Shown here one piece after another: positions 16,022 through 25,527 of a stretch of DNA of 64,000 nt. Origin of the DNA: Citrobacter telavivensis (lineage in GTDB: Bacteria > Pseudomonadota > Gammaproteobacteria > Enterobacterales > Enterobacteriaceae); NCBI GenBank assembly GCA_009363175.1, contig CP045205.1:3906001-3970000 (forward strand). Direction: 5' to 3'. Within the stretch, counting starts at the first letter, position 1. Each line of letters begins with the position of its first letter. The notes below the pieces were generated by a model. That model saw only the letters and a list, made by a program, of their open reading frames with translations, was not told the DNA's origin and did not search any database. A program made the position numbers and the translations under genes.

Positions 16022-16717
16022 ATGTTTAGAAAATTAGCAGCCGAATGTTTTGGTACATTCTGGCTTGTTTTTGGTGGCTGCGGCAGCGCCGTACTGGCAG
16101 CAGCGTTTCCGGAATTAGGTATTGGTTTTGCGGGTGTCGCACTGGCATTCGGCCTGACCGTATTAACCATGGCTTTTGCCGTTGGTCATATTTCCGGCGG
16201 GCATTTTAACCCGGCAGTGACATTAGGCTTATGGGCCGGCGGTCGTTTCCCGGCAAAAGACGTCATTGGCTACATTATTGCCCAGGTGGTGGGCGGTATT
16301 ATTGCCGCAGCGGTACTGTATCTGATTGCCAGCGGTAAAACCGGCTTTGATGCGACGGCCAGCGGTTTCGCCTCCAACGGTTATGGCGAGCATTCACCGG
16401 GTGGTTACTCCATGCTGTCTGCGATCGTTATCGAAATCGTGCTGACTGCTGGTTTCCTGCTGGTGATTCACGGTGCCACTGACAAACATGCACCGGCGGG
16501 CTTTGCGCCAATCGCTATCGGTCTGGCATTGACCTTGATCCACCTGATCAGTATTCCGGTGACCAATACGTCTGTTAACCCGGCGCGTAGCACCGCGGTC
16601 GCCATCTTCCAGGGCGGTTGGGCATTAGAACAACTGTGGCTGTTCTGGGTGATGCCGATTATTGGCGGTATTCTCGGTGGCCTTATTTACCGTACGCTGC
16701 TCGAAAAACGCGATTAA
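16022..16717 (+). CDS. aqpZ: Aquaporin Z
   Basis: A 231-residue inner-membrane water channel with six membrane helices and the two pore NPA motifs, GHFNPAVT near residue 63 and SVNPARST near 186. The selectivity-filter Arg follows the second NPA. Length equals that of E. coli AqpZ. GAGGTGG at 16013-16019 fixes the ATG at 16022; an in-frame GTG six bases upstream is inside that site. Monocistronic, with a terminator after it. Confidence 0.98.
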   Translation: MFRKLAAECFGTFWLVFGGCGSAVLAAAFPELGIGFAGVALAFGLTVLTMAFAVGHISGGHFNPAVTLGLWAGGRFPAKDVIGYIIAQVVGGIIAAAVLYLIASGKTGFDATASGFASNGYGEHSPGGYSMLSAIVIEIVLTAGFLLVIHGATDKHAPAGFAPIAIGLALTLIHLISIPVTNTSVNPARSTAVAIFQGGWALEQLWLFWVMPIIGGILGGLIYRTLLEKRD

Positions 16718-16724
16718 TGAGAAA

Positions 16725-16800
16725 ACGTCCGACGGCATATGCCCGCCGGACCAAACACTCTTCAGCCGGATAAGGCATCGTCCCTGTCCGGCTTTTATTT
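16725..16800 (+). terminator. aqpZ terminator region with REP-like hairpins
   Basis: Two palindromes follow aqpZ. The second, AGCCGGA (16764-16770) / TCCGGCT (16787-16793), is followed by TTTATTTT and should terminate. The GCCGGATAAGGC core is that of enterobacterial REP elements. Confidence 0.7.
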
Positions 16801-16874
16801 TGCATCTTTACTGAACCCGCGTTATTGGGTAGTGTCATGGCGCTGTCTCGCTAATTCAAAGGACCCGGCTGTTC

Positions 16875-17774
16875 ATGTTTTCAGGACTACTCATCATTCT
16901 GCTCCCGCTGATAGCAGGTTATCTCATTGTGCTTCGGCACACCGCGGCATTAAAACTGATCAATCGGCTCTTAAGCTGGATGGTTTATCTGATTCTCTTT
17001 TTTATGGGGATCAGCCTGGCCTTTTTAGATAACCTGGCGAGCAACCTGCTGGCGATATTTCACTATTCCGCCGTCAGTATTACCGTTATTTTACTGTGTA
17101 ATATTGCCGCATTACTGTGGCTGGAACGCACGTTACCCTGGCGTCACCATCACCAGCAGGAGAAACTGCCCTCCCGTATCGCGATGGCGCTTGAGTCGCT
17201 GAAGTTGTGCGGCGTGGTCGTGATCGGCTTTCTGCTGGGCTTGAGCGGTCTGCCCATTTTGCAACACGCCACAGAGGCGAGCGAATATACGCTGATCCTG
17301 TTACTGCTGTTGGTCGGGATCCAGTTACGCAATAGCGGTATGACGTTAAAGCAGATCGTCCTGAACCGGCGTGGCATGATTGTGGCGGTCGTGGTCGTCG
17401 CCAGCTCCATGATTGGCGGCCTGATCAACGCGCTGATTCTCGACCTGCCAATGAAAACCGCGCTGGCGATGGCGTCGGGGTTTGGCTGGTACTCCCTGTC
17501 GGGTATTTTGCTGACCGAATCCTACGGTCCGGTGATCGGCAGCGCCGCGTTCTTTAACGATTTGGCGCGCGAACTGCTCGCGATTATGTTGATCCCGGGA
17601 CTGGTGCGCCACAGTCGCTCTACCGCGCTGGGACTGTGTGGCGCCACATCGATGGACTTTACCCTGCCGGTGTTACAGCGTACCGGTGGGCTGGAGATGG
17701 TTCCGGCGGCGATTGTCCACGGCTTTATCCTCAGTTTGCTGGTGCCCATTTTGATGGCCTTTTTCTCCGCTTAA
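16875..17774 (+). CDS. lysO: L-lysine exporter LysO (YbjE)
   Basis: A 299-residue inner-membrane protein with eight or more hydrophobic segments, of the DUF340/LysO family, that exports lysine and toxic analogues such as thialysine. Conserved stretches include SLAFLDNLASNLLAI, SGFGWYSLSGILLTES and GATSMDFTLPVLQRTGG. Length matches E. coli. It starts after the aqpZ terminator, so it has its own promoter. E. coli lysO is reported to be controlled by ArgP and lysine; no such site can be defined by eye here. Confidence 0.96.
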   Translation: MFSGLLIILLPLIAGYLIVLRHTAALKLINRLLSWMVYLILFFMGISLAFLDNLASNLLAIFHYSAVSITVILLCNIAALLWLERTLPWRHHHQQEKLPSRIAMALESLKLCGVVVIGFLLGLSGLPILQHATEASEYTLILLLLLVGIQLRNSGMTLKQIVLNRRGMIVAVVVVASSMIGGLINALILDLPMKTALAMASGFGWYSLSGILLTESYGPVIGSAAFFNDLARELLAIMLIPGLVRHSRSTALGLCGATSMDFTLPVLQRTGGLEMVPAAIVHGFILSLLVPILMAFFSA

Positions 17775-17783
17775 CTCCCTCTC

Positions 17784-17805
17784 TGGCGGTAGGGTTCTGC
17801 CGCCA
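17784..17805 (+). terminator. Hairpin after lysO
   Basis: TGGCGGTAG, loop GGTT, CTGCCGCCA (one G-T pair), 9 bases after the lysO stop. A and T follow rather than a clean T run, and the FNR-like site begins only four bases later. Confidence 0.55.
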
Positions 17806-17808
17806 AAA

Positions 17809-17822
17809 TTGAGCTAAATCAA
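17809..17822 (+). promoter_or_regulatory. FNR box of hcp-hcr
   Basis: TTGAGCTAAATCAA fits the FNR consensus TTGAT-N4-ATCAA with one mismatch. It lies 97 bases before hcp, consistent with the known anaerobic activation of hcp by FNR in E. coli. Confidence 0.7.
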
Positions 17823-17881
17823 TCTCCCTGTAAATTGTATCAGAAATACCTTTTCTCCCTTTACGCACAGGCATAACCTTA

Positions 17882-17904
17882 AACATGTATATTAAATATA
17901 ACTT
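17882..17904 (+). promoter_or_regulatory. NsrR operator of hcp-hcr
   Basis: AACATGTATAT-T-AAATATAACTT is an 11-1-11 imperfect palindrome (7 of 11 symmetric positions) close to the NsrR box. It ends 14 bases before the hcp ATG, over the expected promoter, so NsrR would repress until nitric oxide destroys its cluster, as reported in E. coli. Confidence 0.7.
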
Positions 17905-17918
17905 TAAAAGGTGTGACC

Positions 17919-19571
17919 ATGTTTTGTGTGCAATGTGAACAAACCATCCGTACTCCGGCAGGAAACGGCTGCTCTTACGCGCAGGGTATGTGCGGTAAAA
18001 CGGCTGAAACCTCTGACCTGCAAGATCTGCTGATTGCCTCCCTACAAGGCCTATCTGCATGGGCGGCTAAAGCGCGTGAATATGGCATCATTAATCATGA
18101 CGTCGATAACTTTGCGCCGCGTGCTTTCTTCTCCACGCTGACCAACGTTAACTTCGATTCCCCGCGTATCGTCGGCTATGCCCGCGACGCTATCGCGATG
18201 CGTGAAGCGCTGAAAGCCCAGTGCCTGAGCGTTGACGCCAATGCGCACTGCGACAACCCCATGGCTGACCTGCAACTGGTGAGCGACGATCTGGGCGACC
18301 TGCAACGTCAGGCTGCCGAATTTACCCCGAATAAAGACAAAGCCGCCATTGGCGAGAATATCCTCGGCCTGCGTCTGCTGTGTCTGTACGGCCTGAAAGG
18401 TGCGGCGGCCTATATGGAACACGCACACGTTCTCGGTCAATACGACAACGACATCTACGCGCAGTACCATAAAATTATGGCGTGGCTGGGCACCTGGCCT
18501 TCCGATATGAACGCTCTGCTGGAGTGCTCAATGGAAATCGGCCAGATGAACTTCAAAGTGATGAGCATTCTGGATGCGGGTGAAACCACCAAATACGGTC
18601 ACCCGACGCCAACACAGGTCAATGTCAAAGCCACTGAAGGCAAATGCATCCTGATCTCCGGCCACGACCTGAAAGATCTGTACAACCTGCTGGAACAAAC
18701 CGAAGGTACCGGCGTTAACGTCTATACCCACGGTGAAATGCTGCCGGCGCATGGCTATCCGGAACTGCGTAAGTTCAAACATCTGATTGGTAACTACGGC
18801 AGCGGCTGGCAGAACCAGCAGGTCGAATTTGCCCGCTTCCCGGGGCCTATCGTGATGACCTCAAACTGCATCATCGACCCGACCGTGGGCAGTTACGACG
18901 ACCGTATCTGGACCCGTAGCATCGTTGGTTGGCCAGGTGTGAGCCACCTGGAAGGTGACGACTTCGGTCCGGTTATCGCACAAGCGCAGCAAATGGCGGG
19001 CTTCCCGTACAGCGAAATTCCGCATCTGATCACCGTCGGTTTCGGTCGTCAGACGCTGCTGGGCGCGGCGGACACCCTGATCGATCTGGTGAGCCGTGAA
19101 AAACTGCGTCACATCTTCCTGGTTGGCGGCTGCGACGGCGCGCGCGGCGAACGCAACTACTTCACCGATTTCGCCACCAGTGTACCGGACGACTGCCTGA
19201 TCCTGACCCTGGCCTGCGGTAAATACCGTTTCAACAAGCTGGAGTTCGGCGATATTGAAGGTCTGCCACGTCTGGTCGATGCCGGTCAATGTAACGACGC
19301 TTACTCCGCCATCATTCTGGCCGTGACGCTGGCAGAAAAACTGGGCTGCGGCGTGAATGACCTGCCGCTGTCTCTGGTGCTCTCCTGGTTCGAACAAAAA
19401 GCGATTGTCATTCTGCTGACCCTGCTCTCCCTGGGCGTGAAAAACATCGTGACCGGTCCGACCGCGCCAGGCTTCTTCACGCCAGATCTGCTGGCGGTAC
19501 TCAACGAGAAATTTGGTCTGCGTTCTGTGACCACCGTTGAAGAAGACATGAAGCAATTGCTGAGCGCGTAA
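17919..19571 (+). CDS. hcp: Hydroxylamine reductase / hybrid cluster protein
   Basis: A 550-residue cytosolic iron-sulfur protein, E. coli length. The N-terminal cluster cysteines Cys3, Cys6, Cys18 and Cys25 (MFCVQC, NGCSYAQGMCGK) are present, followed by the hybrid-cluster ligand regions around GGCDGARGERNY and LACGKYRFN. It acts as a high-affinity NO reductase under anaerobiosis and can reduce hydroxylamine. An in-frame GTG lies two codons upstream, but ATG 17919 gives the standard N-terminus. First gene of hcp-hcr. Confidence 0.98.
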   Translation: MFCVQCEQTIRTPAGNGCSYAQGMCGKTAETSDLQDLLIASLQGLSAWAAKAREYGIINHDVDNFAPRAFFSTLTNVNFDSPRIVGYARDAIAMREALKAQCLSVDANAHCDNPMADLQLVSDDLGDLQRQAAEFTPNKDKAAIGENILGLRLLCLYGLKGAAAYMEHAHVLGQYDNDIYAQYHKIMAWLGTWPSDMNALLECSMEIGQMNFKVMSILDAGETTKYGHPTPTQVNVKATEGKCILISGHDLKDLYNLLEQTEGTGVNVYTHGEMLPAHGYPELRKFKHLIGNYGSGWQNQQVEFARFPGPIVMTSNCIIDPTVGSYDDRIWTRSIVGWPGVSHLEGDDFGPVIAQAQQMAGFPYSEIPHLITVGFGRQTLLGAADTLIDLVSREKLRHIFLVGGCDGARGERNYFTDFATSVPDDCLILTLACGKYRFNKLEFGDIEGLPRLVDAGQCNDAYSAIILAVTLAEKLGCGVNDLPLSLVLSWFEQKAIVILLTLLSLGVKNIVTGPTAPGFFTPDLLAVLNEKFGLRSVTTVEEDMKQLLSA

Positions 19572-19582
19572 GGAGTTAAGAC

Positions 19583-20551
19583 ATGACAATGCCAACGAAT
19601 CAGTGCCCATGGCGGATGCAGGTTCACCACATCCATCAGGAAACGCCGGATGTATGGACAATTTCGTTGCTGTGCCACGACTATTATCCGTATCGCGCCG
19701 GGCAGTATGCACTGGTGAGCGTGCGTCATTCAGCGGACACGCTGCGCGCTTACACCCTCTCTTCAACGCCGGGCGTCAGCGAGTACATTACGCTGACCGT
19801 TCGTCGGATTGATGATGGTGCGGGCTCAAAGTGGTTAACCCGCGACGTGAAGCGCGGCGACTACATCTGGCTGTCCGATGCGATGGGCGATTTCACCTGC
19901 GAAGATAAAGCCGATGATAAGTTCCTGATGCTGGCGGCCGGTTGTGGCGTCACGCCGATCATGTCGATGCGTCGCTGGTTGGCAAAGTACCGTCCGCATG
20001 CGGATGTCCAGGTTATCTTCAACGTGCGTTCGCCGCAGGATGTCATTTTCGCCGAGGAGTGGCGTCAGTATCCGGTCACGCTGGTGGCGGAAAATAACGC
20101 CACCGACGGTTTCGTGGCCGGTCGCCTGACCACGGAACTGCTGCAACGTGTTCCTGACCTGACGTCTCGTACCGTGATGACCTGTGGTCCGGCACCGTAT
20201 ATGGATTGGGTCGAGCAGGAAGTGAACGCGCTGGGCGTGACGCGCTTCTTTAAAGAGAAGTTCTTCACCCCGGTGGCAGATGCAGCAACCAGCGGTCTGA
20301 AATTTACCAAACTACAACCGGCGAAAGAATTTTACGCGCCGGTCGGTACGACGCTGCTGGACGCGCTGGAAAGCAACCAGGTGCCGGTGGTTGCCGTCTG
20401 CCGCGCCGGTGTCTGCGGATGCTGTAAAACAAAAGTCGTGGATGGAAATTACACGGTGAGCAGCACCATGACGCTAACAGAGGCGGAAATTGCCGACGGC
20501 TACGTGCTGGCCTGCTCCTGCCATCCGCAGAGTGACCTGGTTCTCGCCTGA
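19583..20551 (+). CDS. hcr: NADH oxidoreductase Hcr
   Basis: A 322-residue electron donor for Hcp. N-terminal ferredoxin-reductase-type FAD domain (RAYTLSSTPG), NAD-binding domain (AAGCGVTPIMSMRRWL), and a C-terminal plant-type [2Fe-2S] ferredoxin domain with cysteines in CRAGVCGCCKTK and a fourth in LACSCHPQ. It starts 11 bases after hcp and is the second gene of the operon. Confidence 0.98.
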   Translation: MTMPTNQCPWRMQVHHIHQETPDVWTISLLCHDYYPYRAGQYALVSVRHSADTLRAYTLSSTPGVSEYITLTVRRIDDGAGSKWLTRDVKRGDYIWLSDAMGDFTCEDKADDKFLMLAAGCGVTPIMSMRRWLAKYRPHADVQVIFNVRSPQDVIFAEEWRQYPVTLVAENNATDGFVAGRLTTELLQRVPDLTSRTVMTCGPAPYMDWVEQEVNALGVTRFFKEKFFTPVADAATSGLKFTKLQPAKEFYAPVGTTLLDALESNQVPVVAVCRAGVCGCCKTKVVDGNYTVSSTMTLTEAEIADGYVLACSCHPQSDLVLA

Positions 20552-20562
20552 CAGCAGATTGC

Positions 20563-20637
20563 CGCATGACGCTGCGCTTATCCGGCCTACGAGAACAATG
20601 GTAGGCCGGATAAGGCATTTACGCCGCCATCCGGCAA
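20563..20637. repeat. REP/BIME element after hcr
   Basis: CTTATCCGGCCTAC and GTAGGCCGGATAAG are opposed REP arms, followed by CGCCGCCATCCGGC. Typical enterobacterial extragenic palindrome cluster between convergent hcr and the DoxX gene. Confidence 0.8.
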
Positions 20638-20641
20638 TTTC

Positions 20642-21076
20642 TCACCGCCACGCCGAATTGCCAGCAACCGAAAACCGTCCCGCCCCTAAAAAAGCCACCG
20701 CCAGCGCGCCGATAAAGAAATAGACCAGGCTTTCAATCGCCCATGCCCCGGTTTTATCCAGCGCCCAGGTTTCATTGATCCCGACCATCAGCCACGCCAC
20801 AATCATGGTGAACGCCAGTACCAGCGCCGCCGGACGCGTCAGGATCCCGAGAATAATCAGGCAAGGCGCAATCACTTCGCCCACCAGCACACCGTACGCA
20901 ATAAAGCCCGGTAGCCCTTTGGCAATCAGCATTCCGCTGATGCCATCAATGCCGGCAAACAGCTTATGCAGCCCGTGAAACAGCATTAATCCCCCAACCG
21001 CCAGGCGTAATAAAAACTTGCCAAAATCCTCGTGCGTCAGCATCCGATTCACTGCATTTAACAATGTTGTAAGCAT
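20642..21076 (-). CDS. DoxX family membrane protein
   Basis: A 144-residue protein with four predicted membrane helices. The DoxX pattern is visible in LRLAVGGLMLFHGLHKLFAG and KGLPGFIAYGVLVGEVIAPC. DoxX proteins of unknown detailed function are linked to redox and thiol homeostasis in some bacteria. The gene lies between hcr and poxB, where the K-12 order I know has no gene; it is divergent from poxB. AGGAGT sits a few bases upstream of the start on the minus strand. Confidence 0.9.
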   Translation of the reverse strand: MLTTLLNAVNRMLTHEDFGKFLLRLAVGGLMLFHGLHKLFAGIDGISGMLIAKGLPGFIAYGVLVGEVIAPCLIILGILTRPAALVLAFTMIVAWLMVGINETWALDKTGAWAIESLVYFFIGALAVAFLGAGRFSVAGNSAWR

Positions 21077-21229
21077 CTGAGTTTACTCCTGGTTCGCCCT
21101 GATTTTTTTTCACGCTACGCGTTATCCCCCCTGAAAGGAAGCTGCTGAAAATAAGGGGGTGCCACGCAGCGTAATCAGTATCTTCATCTAAACTTGTAAC
21201 CGGTATCACAATTAAGGAGATGGAAAACC

Positions 21230-22948
21230 ATGAAACAAACGGTTGCCGCTTTTATTGCTAAAACACTGGAACAGGCGGGTGTGAAACGTATCTGGGGCGT
21301 GACGGGCGATTCGCTGAACGGCCTGAGCGACAGTCTTAATCGCATGGGAACGATTGAGTGGATGTCGACCCGTCATGAAGAGGTGGCCGCCTTCGCGGCG
21401 GGTGCGGAGGCACAGCTAACCGGCGAACTGGCGGTTTGTGCAGGCTCCTGCGGCCCCGGTAACCTGCACCTGATCAACGGCCTGTTTGACTGTCATCGCA
21501 ACCACGTCCCGGTGCTGGCTATCGCCGCCCACATCCCTTCCAGTGAAATTGGCAGCGGGTATTTTCAGGAAACGCACCCGCAGGAACTGTTCCGCGAATG
21601 CAGCCACTATTGCGAGCTGGTTTCCAGCCCGGAGCAGATCCCTCAGGTACTGGCGATTGCCATGCGCAAAGCGGTGCTCAATCGCGGCGTCTCGGTAGTG
21701 GTCTTACCGGGCGATGTGGCGTTAAAACCCGCGCCAGAAAGCGCCAGCACCCACTGGTATCACGCGCCGTTACCGATCGTCACGCCAGCGGAAGAAGAGT
21801 TAAGAAAGCTGGCCCAACTGCTGCGTTATTCCAGCAATATCGCCCTGATGTGCGGCAGCGGCTGTGCGGGGGCGCATAAAGAACTGGTCGAGTTCGCCGC
21901 CAAAATTAAAGCCCCCATCGTTCACGCCCTGCGCGGCAAAGAGCATGTCGAATACGACAACCCATATGATGTGGGAATGACCGGGCTTATCGGCTTCTCT
22001 TCCGGCTTCCATACCATGATGAACGCCGACACGCTGGTGCTGCTCGGTACGCAGTTCCCCTACCGCGCGTTCTATCCAATCGATGCCAAAATCATTCAGA
22101 TTGATATCAACCCTGCCAGCATCGGCGCGCACAGCAAGGTCGACATGGCGCTGGTCGGCGATATCAAAGCCACGCTGACGGCGCTTCTGCCGCTGGTGGA
22201 GGAGAAAACCGAGCGTAAGTTCCTGGATAAGGCGTTGAGCGATTATCGCGATGCGCGTAAGGGCCTTGATGACCTCGCCAAACCCAGCGAAAAGGCGATT
22301 CATCCACAGTACCTGGCGCAACAAATCAGCCATTTCGCCGCCGATGACGCCATCTTTACCTGCGACGTCGGTACGCCGACGGTGTGGGCCGCCCGCTACC
22401 TGAAAATGAACGGCAAGCGCCGACTGCTGGGCTCGTTTAACCACGGCTCAATGGCTAACGCGATGCCGCAGGCGCTGGGTGCTCAGGCCACCGCCCCGGG
22501 ACGTCAGGTGATCGCCCTGTGCGGCGATGGCGGATTCAGTATGCTGATGGGGGATTTCCTGTCGGTGGTCCAGATGAAGCTCCCGCTTAAAATCGTGGTT
22601 TTTAACAACAGCGTGTTGGGCTTTGTGGCGATGGAGATGAAAGCGGGCGGTTATCTCACCGACGGCACGGCGTTGCACGACACCAACTTCGCCCGCATTG
22701 CCGAAGCGTGCGGCATCACCGGCATTCGGGTGGAAAACGCCGCCGACGTTGATGAAGCGCTGCAGCGTGCCCTGTCGATTGACGGTCCGGTGCTGGTGGA
22801 TGTGGTTGTCGCAAAAGAAGAGCTGGCCATTCCGCCGCAGATCAAACTGGAGCAGGCCAAAGGTTTCAGCCTGTACATGCTGCGTGCCATCATCAGCGGT
22901 CGCGGCGATGAGGTTATCGAACTGGCAAAAACCAACTGGCTCAGGTAA
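21230..22948 (+). CDS. poxB: Pyruvate dehydrogenase (quinone) / pyruvate oxidase
   Basis: A 572-residue thiamine-diphosphate and FAD enzyme that converts pyruvate to acetate and CO2 and passes electrons to ubiquinone at the membrane. ThDP N-terminal domain with the catalytic Glu in STRHEEVAAFAAGAEAQ, ThDP-binding motif GDGGFSML...NN, and the C-terminal lipid-binding helix (KGFSLYMLRAIISGRG). Length equals that of E. coli. AAGGAGA lies 9 bases before the ATG. In E. coli it is an RpoS-dependent stationary-phase gene and heads poxB-ltaE-ybjT, as here. Confidence 0.98.
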   Translation: MKQTVAAFIAKTLEQAGVKRIWGVTGDSLNGLSDSLNRMGTIEWMSTRHEEVAAFAAGAEAQLTGELAVCAGSCGPGNLHLINGLFDCHRNHVPVLAIAAHIPSSEIGSGYFQETHPQELFRECSHYCELVSSPEQIPQVLAIAMRKAVLNRGVSVVVLPGDVALKPAPESASTHWYHAPLPIVTPAEEELRKLAQLLRYSSNIALMCGSGCAGAHKELVEFAAKIKAPIVHALRGKEHVEYDNPYDVGMTGLIGFSSGFHTMMNADTLVLLGTQFPYRAFYPIDAKIIQIDINPASIGAHSKVDMALVGDIKATLTALLPLVEEKTERKFLDKALSDYRDARKGLDDLAKPSEKAIHPQYLAQQISHFAADDAIFTCDVGTPTVWAARYLKMNGKRRLLGSFNHGSMANAMPQALGAQATAPGRQVIALCGDGGFSMLMGDFLSVVQMKLPLKIVVFNNSVLGFVAMEMKAGGYLTDGTALHDTNFARIAEACGITGIRVENAADVDEALQRALSIDGPVLVDVVVAKEELAIPPQIKLEQAKGFSLYMLRAIISGRGDEVIELAKTNWLR

Positions 22949-22986
22949 AACAATGCACATCGCCTTTCAAACAATAGGGATGTGCA

Positions 22987-23988
22987 ATGATAGATCTACG
23001 CAGTGATACCGTCACCCGTCCGGGTCGCGCCATGCTCGAAGAAATGATGGCCGCCCCGGTCGGAGACGACGTGTACGGAGATGACCCTACCGTTAACGCG
23101 CTCCAGCAATACGCCGCTGACCTTTCTGGTAAAGAAGCGGCGTTATTTTTACCCACCGGTACCCAGGCCAACCTCGTGGCGCTACTCAGCCACTGCGAGC
23201 GCGGCGAAGAGTATATCGCCGGTCAGGGGGCGCATAACTATCTGTATGAAGCCGGTGGCGCGGCAGTGCTCGGCAGCATTCAACCGCAGCCCATTGACGC
23301 CGCGGGCGATGGTACGCTGCCGCTGGATAAAGTCGCCGCAAAAATTAAGGCCGATGACATCCATTTTGCCCGTACCCGCCTGCTGAGCCTGGAAAATACA
23401 CACAACGGCAAAGTGCTGCCGCGTGAGTATCTGCGCGAGGCGTGGGAGTTTACCCGTGAGCGCGGTCTGGCGCTGCACGTTGACGGCGCGCGTATTTTTA
23501 ATGCCGTCGTGGCCTACGGGTGTGAACTCAAAGACGTCGCGCAGTATTGCGACTCCTTTACCATCTGCCTGTCAAAAGGGCTGGGAACGCCGGTGGGATC
23601 GTTACTGGTCGGCAGCCGCGATTATATCAAGCGCGCCACGCGCTGGCGCAAAATGACCGGCGGCGGCATGCGTCAGGCCGGTATCCTGGCGGCGGCCGGA
23701 CTGTATGCCCTGAAAAATAACGTTGCCCGTCTGCAGGACGATCATGACAACGCGGCCTGGCTGGCAGAACAACTGCGGGAAGCCGGGGCGGACGTGATGC
23801 GTCACGACACCAACATGCTGTTTGTCCGCGTGGGTGAAGCCAACGCGGCGGCCCTGGGCGAGCACATGAAGGCACATGGCGTGCTGATCAACGCGTCGCC
23901 GATTGTCCGTCTTGTGACCCACCTGGACGTCTCACGGGAACAGCTTGCCAATGTTGTCGCCCACTGGCGCACGTTCCTGAATCGTTAA
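22987..23988 (+). CDS. ltaE: Low-specificity L-threonine aldolase
   Basis: A 333-residue fold-type I PLP enzyme that cleaves L-threonine and L-allo-threonine to glycine and acetaldehyde. The PLP lysine is in ICLSKGLGTPVGSLL; the substrate-binding N-terminus MIDLRSDTVTRP is intact. It begins 38 bases after poxB and is probably co-transcribed with it. Confidence 0.98.
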   Translation: MIDLRSDTVTRPGRAMLEEMMAAPVGDDVYGDDPTVNALQQYAADLSGKEAALFLPTGTQANLVALLSHCERGEEYIAGQGAHNYLYEAGGAAVLGSIQPQPIDAAGDGTLPLDKVAAKIKADDIHFARTRLLSLENTHNGKVLPREYLREAWEFTRERGLALHVDGARIFNAVVAYGCELKDVAQYCDSFTICLSKGLGTPVGSLLVGSRDYIKRATRWRKMTGGGMRQAGILAAAGLYALKNNVARLQDDHDNAAWLAEQLREAGADVMRHDTNMLFVRVGEANAAALGEHMKAHGVLINASPIVRLVTHLDVSREQLANVVAHWRTFLNR

Positions 23989-23998
23989 GGAGAGAGAT

Positions 23999-25435
23999 GT
24001 GCCGCAACGCATAGTGGTTCTTGGCGCCAGTGGTTACATTGGTCAGCATCTGGTGCAGGCGCTCAGCCAGCAAGGACACCAGGTGCTGGCGGCGGCACGT
24101 CGCATTGAGCGACTGGAAAAACAACAGTTACCCAACGTCAGCTGTCATAAGGTCGACCTGAACTGGCCGACGCATCTTTCTTCTCTGCTGACAAATGTCG
24201 ATACCGTCTACTATCTGGTGCATGGTATGGGAGAAGGCGGCGATTTTATCGCCCATGAACGTCAGGTCGCGCTTAACGTACGTGACGCCCTGCGGGAAAC
24301 GCCGGTCGGGCAGTTGATTTTTCTTAGCTCCCTGCAGGCACCGGAGCACGAGCAGTCCGACCATCTGCGGGCCCGGCAGATAACCGCCGATACCCTGCGT
24401 GAATCTGGCGTGCCGATGACGGAACTGCGCGCCGGGATTATCGTCGGTGCCGGTTCCGCCGCTTTTGAAGTGATGCGCGACATGGTCTACAACCTGCCGA
24501 TACTGACCCCGCCGCGCTGGGTTCGTTCGCGCACCACGCCCATTGCGCTGGAAAATCTGCTGTACTATCTGGTGGCGCTGCTGGAGCACCCTTCCCCGAC
24601 GCATCGGATCCTCGAAGCCGCCGGGCCGCAGGTGCTCAGCTACCAGGAGCAGTTCGAACATTTCATGGCGGTGAGCGGCAAACATCGCTGGCTTATCCCC
24701 ATCCCCTTTCCGACCAGTTGGATTTCAGTCTGGTTCCTGAACGTCATCACCTCGGTGCCGCCGACCACCGCGAAAGCGTTGATACAGGGCCTCAGACACG
24801 ACCTGCTGGCCGATGACAGCGAGCTACGGGCATTGATACCCCAGAAGCTTATCGCCTTTGACGACGCCGTACGCAGCACGCTAAAGGAAGAAGAGGAACT
24901 GGTGAATTCCAGCGACTGGGGCTATGACGCACAGGCGTTTGCCCGCTGGCGACCTGAATATGGTTTTTTCGCCAAACAGGCCGGATTTACCGTGAAGACG
25001 CACGCCAGCTTGTCGGCATTGTGGCGAGTCGTGAACCGTCTGGGCGGCAAAGAGGGCTATTTCTTCGGCAATGCCTTGTGGAAGATCCGCGCGGCGCTGG
25101 ATCTGTTAGTCGGTCATCGGCTGGCAAAAGGTCGTCCTGAACATGAACTGCTTCAACCGGGCGATGCCGTAGACAGTTGGAAAGTGATTATCGTCGAGCC
25201 GGAAAAACAGCTCACGCTGCTGTTTGGCATGAAGGCGCCGGGGCTGGGACGGTTAAGTTTTACCCTTGAAGATAAAGGTGACCATCGCGAGATTGACGTC
25301 CGTGCCTGGTGGCATCCGCATGGTATGCCGGGGCTATTCTACTGGCTGCTGATGATCCCGGCGCACCTGTTTATTTTCCGGGGGATGGCAAAAAAAATTG
25401 CCAGACTTGCAGAACAAATCACAGATAAATCGTAA
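23999..25435 (+). CDS. ybjT: NAD(P)-binding SDR/DUF2867 protein YbjT
   Basis: A 478-residue protein with an N-terminal atypical SDR Rossmann domain (VVLGASGYIGQHL, residues 6-18) and a C-terminal DUF2867 domain. Function unknown. The start is a GTG at 23999, supported by AAGGAGAGAG at 23987-23996; the overlapping ATG at 23997 is in another frame. It follows ltaE by 10 bases. The C-terminus contains one hydrophobic stretch (GLFYWLLMIPAHLFIF), so membrane association is likely. Confidence 0.94.
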   Translation: MPQRIVVLGASGYIGQHLVQALSQQGHQVLAAARRIERLEKQQLPNVSCHKVDLNWPTHLSSLLTNVDTVYYLVHGMGEGGDFIAHERQVALNVRDALRETPVGQLIFLSSLQAPEHEQSDHLRARQITADTLRESGVPMTELRAGIIVGAGSAAFEVMRDMVYNLPILTPPRWVRSRTTPIALENLLYYLVALLEHPSPTHRILEAAGPQVLSYQEQFEHFMAVSGKHRWLIPIPFPTSWISVWFLNVITSVPPTTAKALIQGLRHDLLADDSELRALIPQKLIAFDDAVRSTLKEEEELVNSSDWGYDAQAFARWRPEYGFFAKQAGFTVKTHASLSALWRVVNRLGGKEGYFFGNALWKIRAALDLLVGHRLAKGRPEHELLQPGDAVDSWKVIIVEPEKQLTLLFGMKAPGLGRLSFTLEDKGDHREIDVRAWWHPHGMPGLFYWLLMIPAHLFIFRGMAKKIARLAEQITDKS

Positions 25436-25527
25436 AAACTTACTGTATTGTTTCACGTTTCCCATTGCATACCGACGTAATTCACGGAAGAATGCGCACG
25501 ACGTTTTATTAAACACAGTGGACTGAT

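Noticed and set aside
18861..19766. A 301-residue minus-strand frame
   Set aside because: Antisense to hcp and hcr, both full-length and well conserved.
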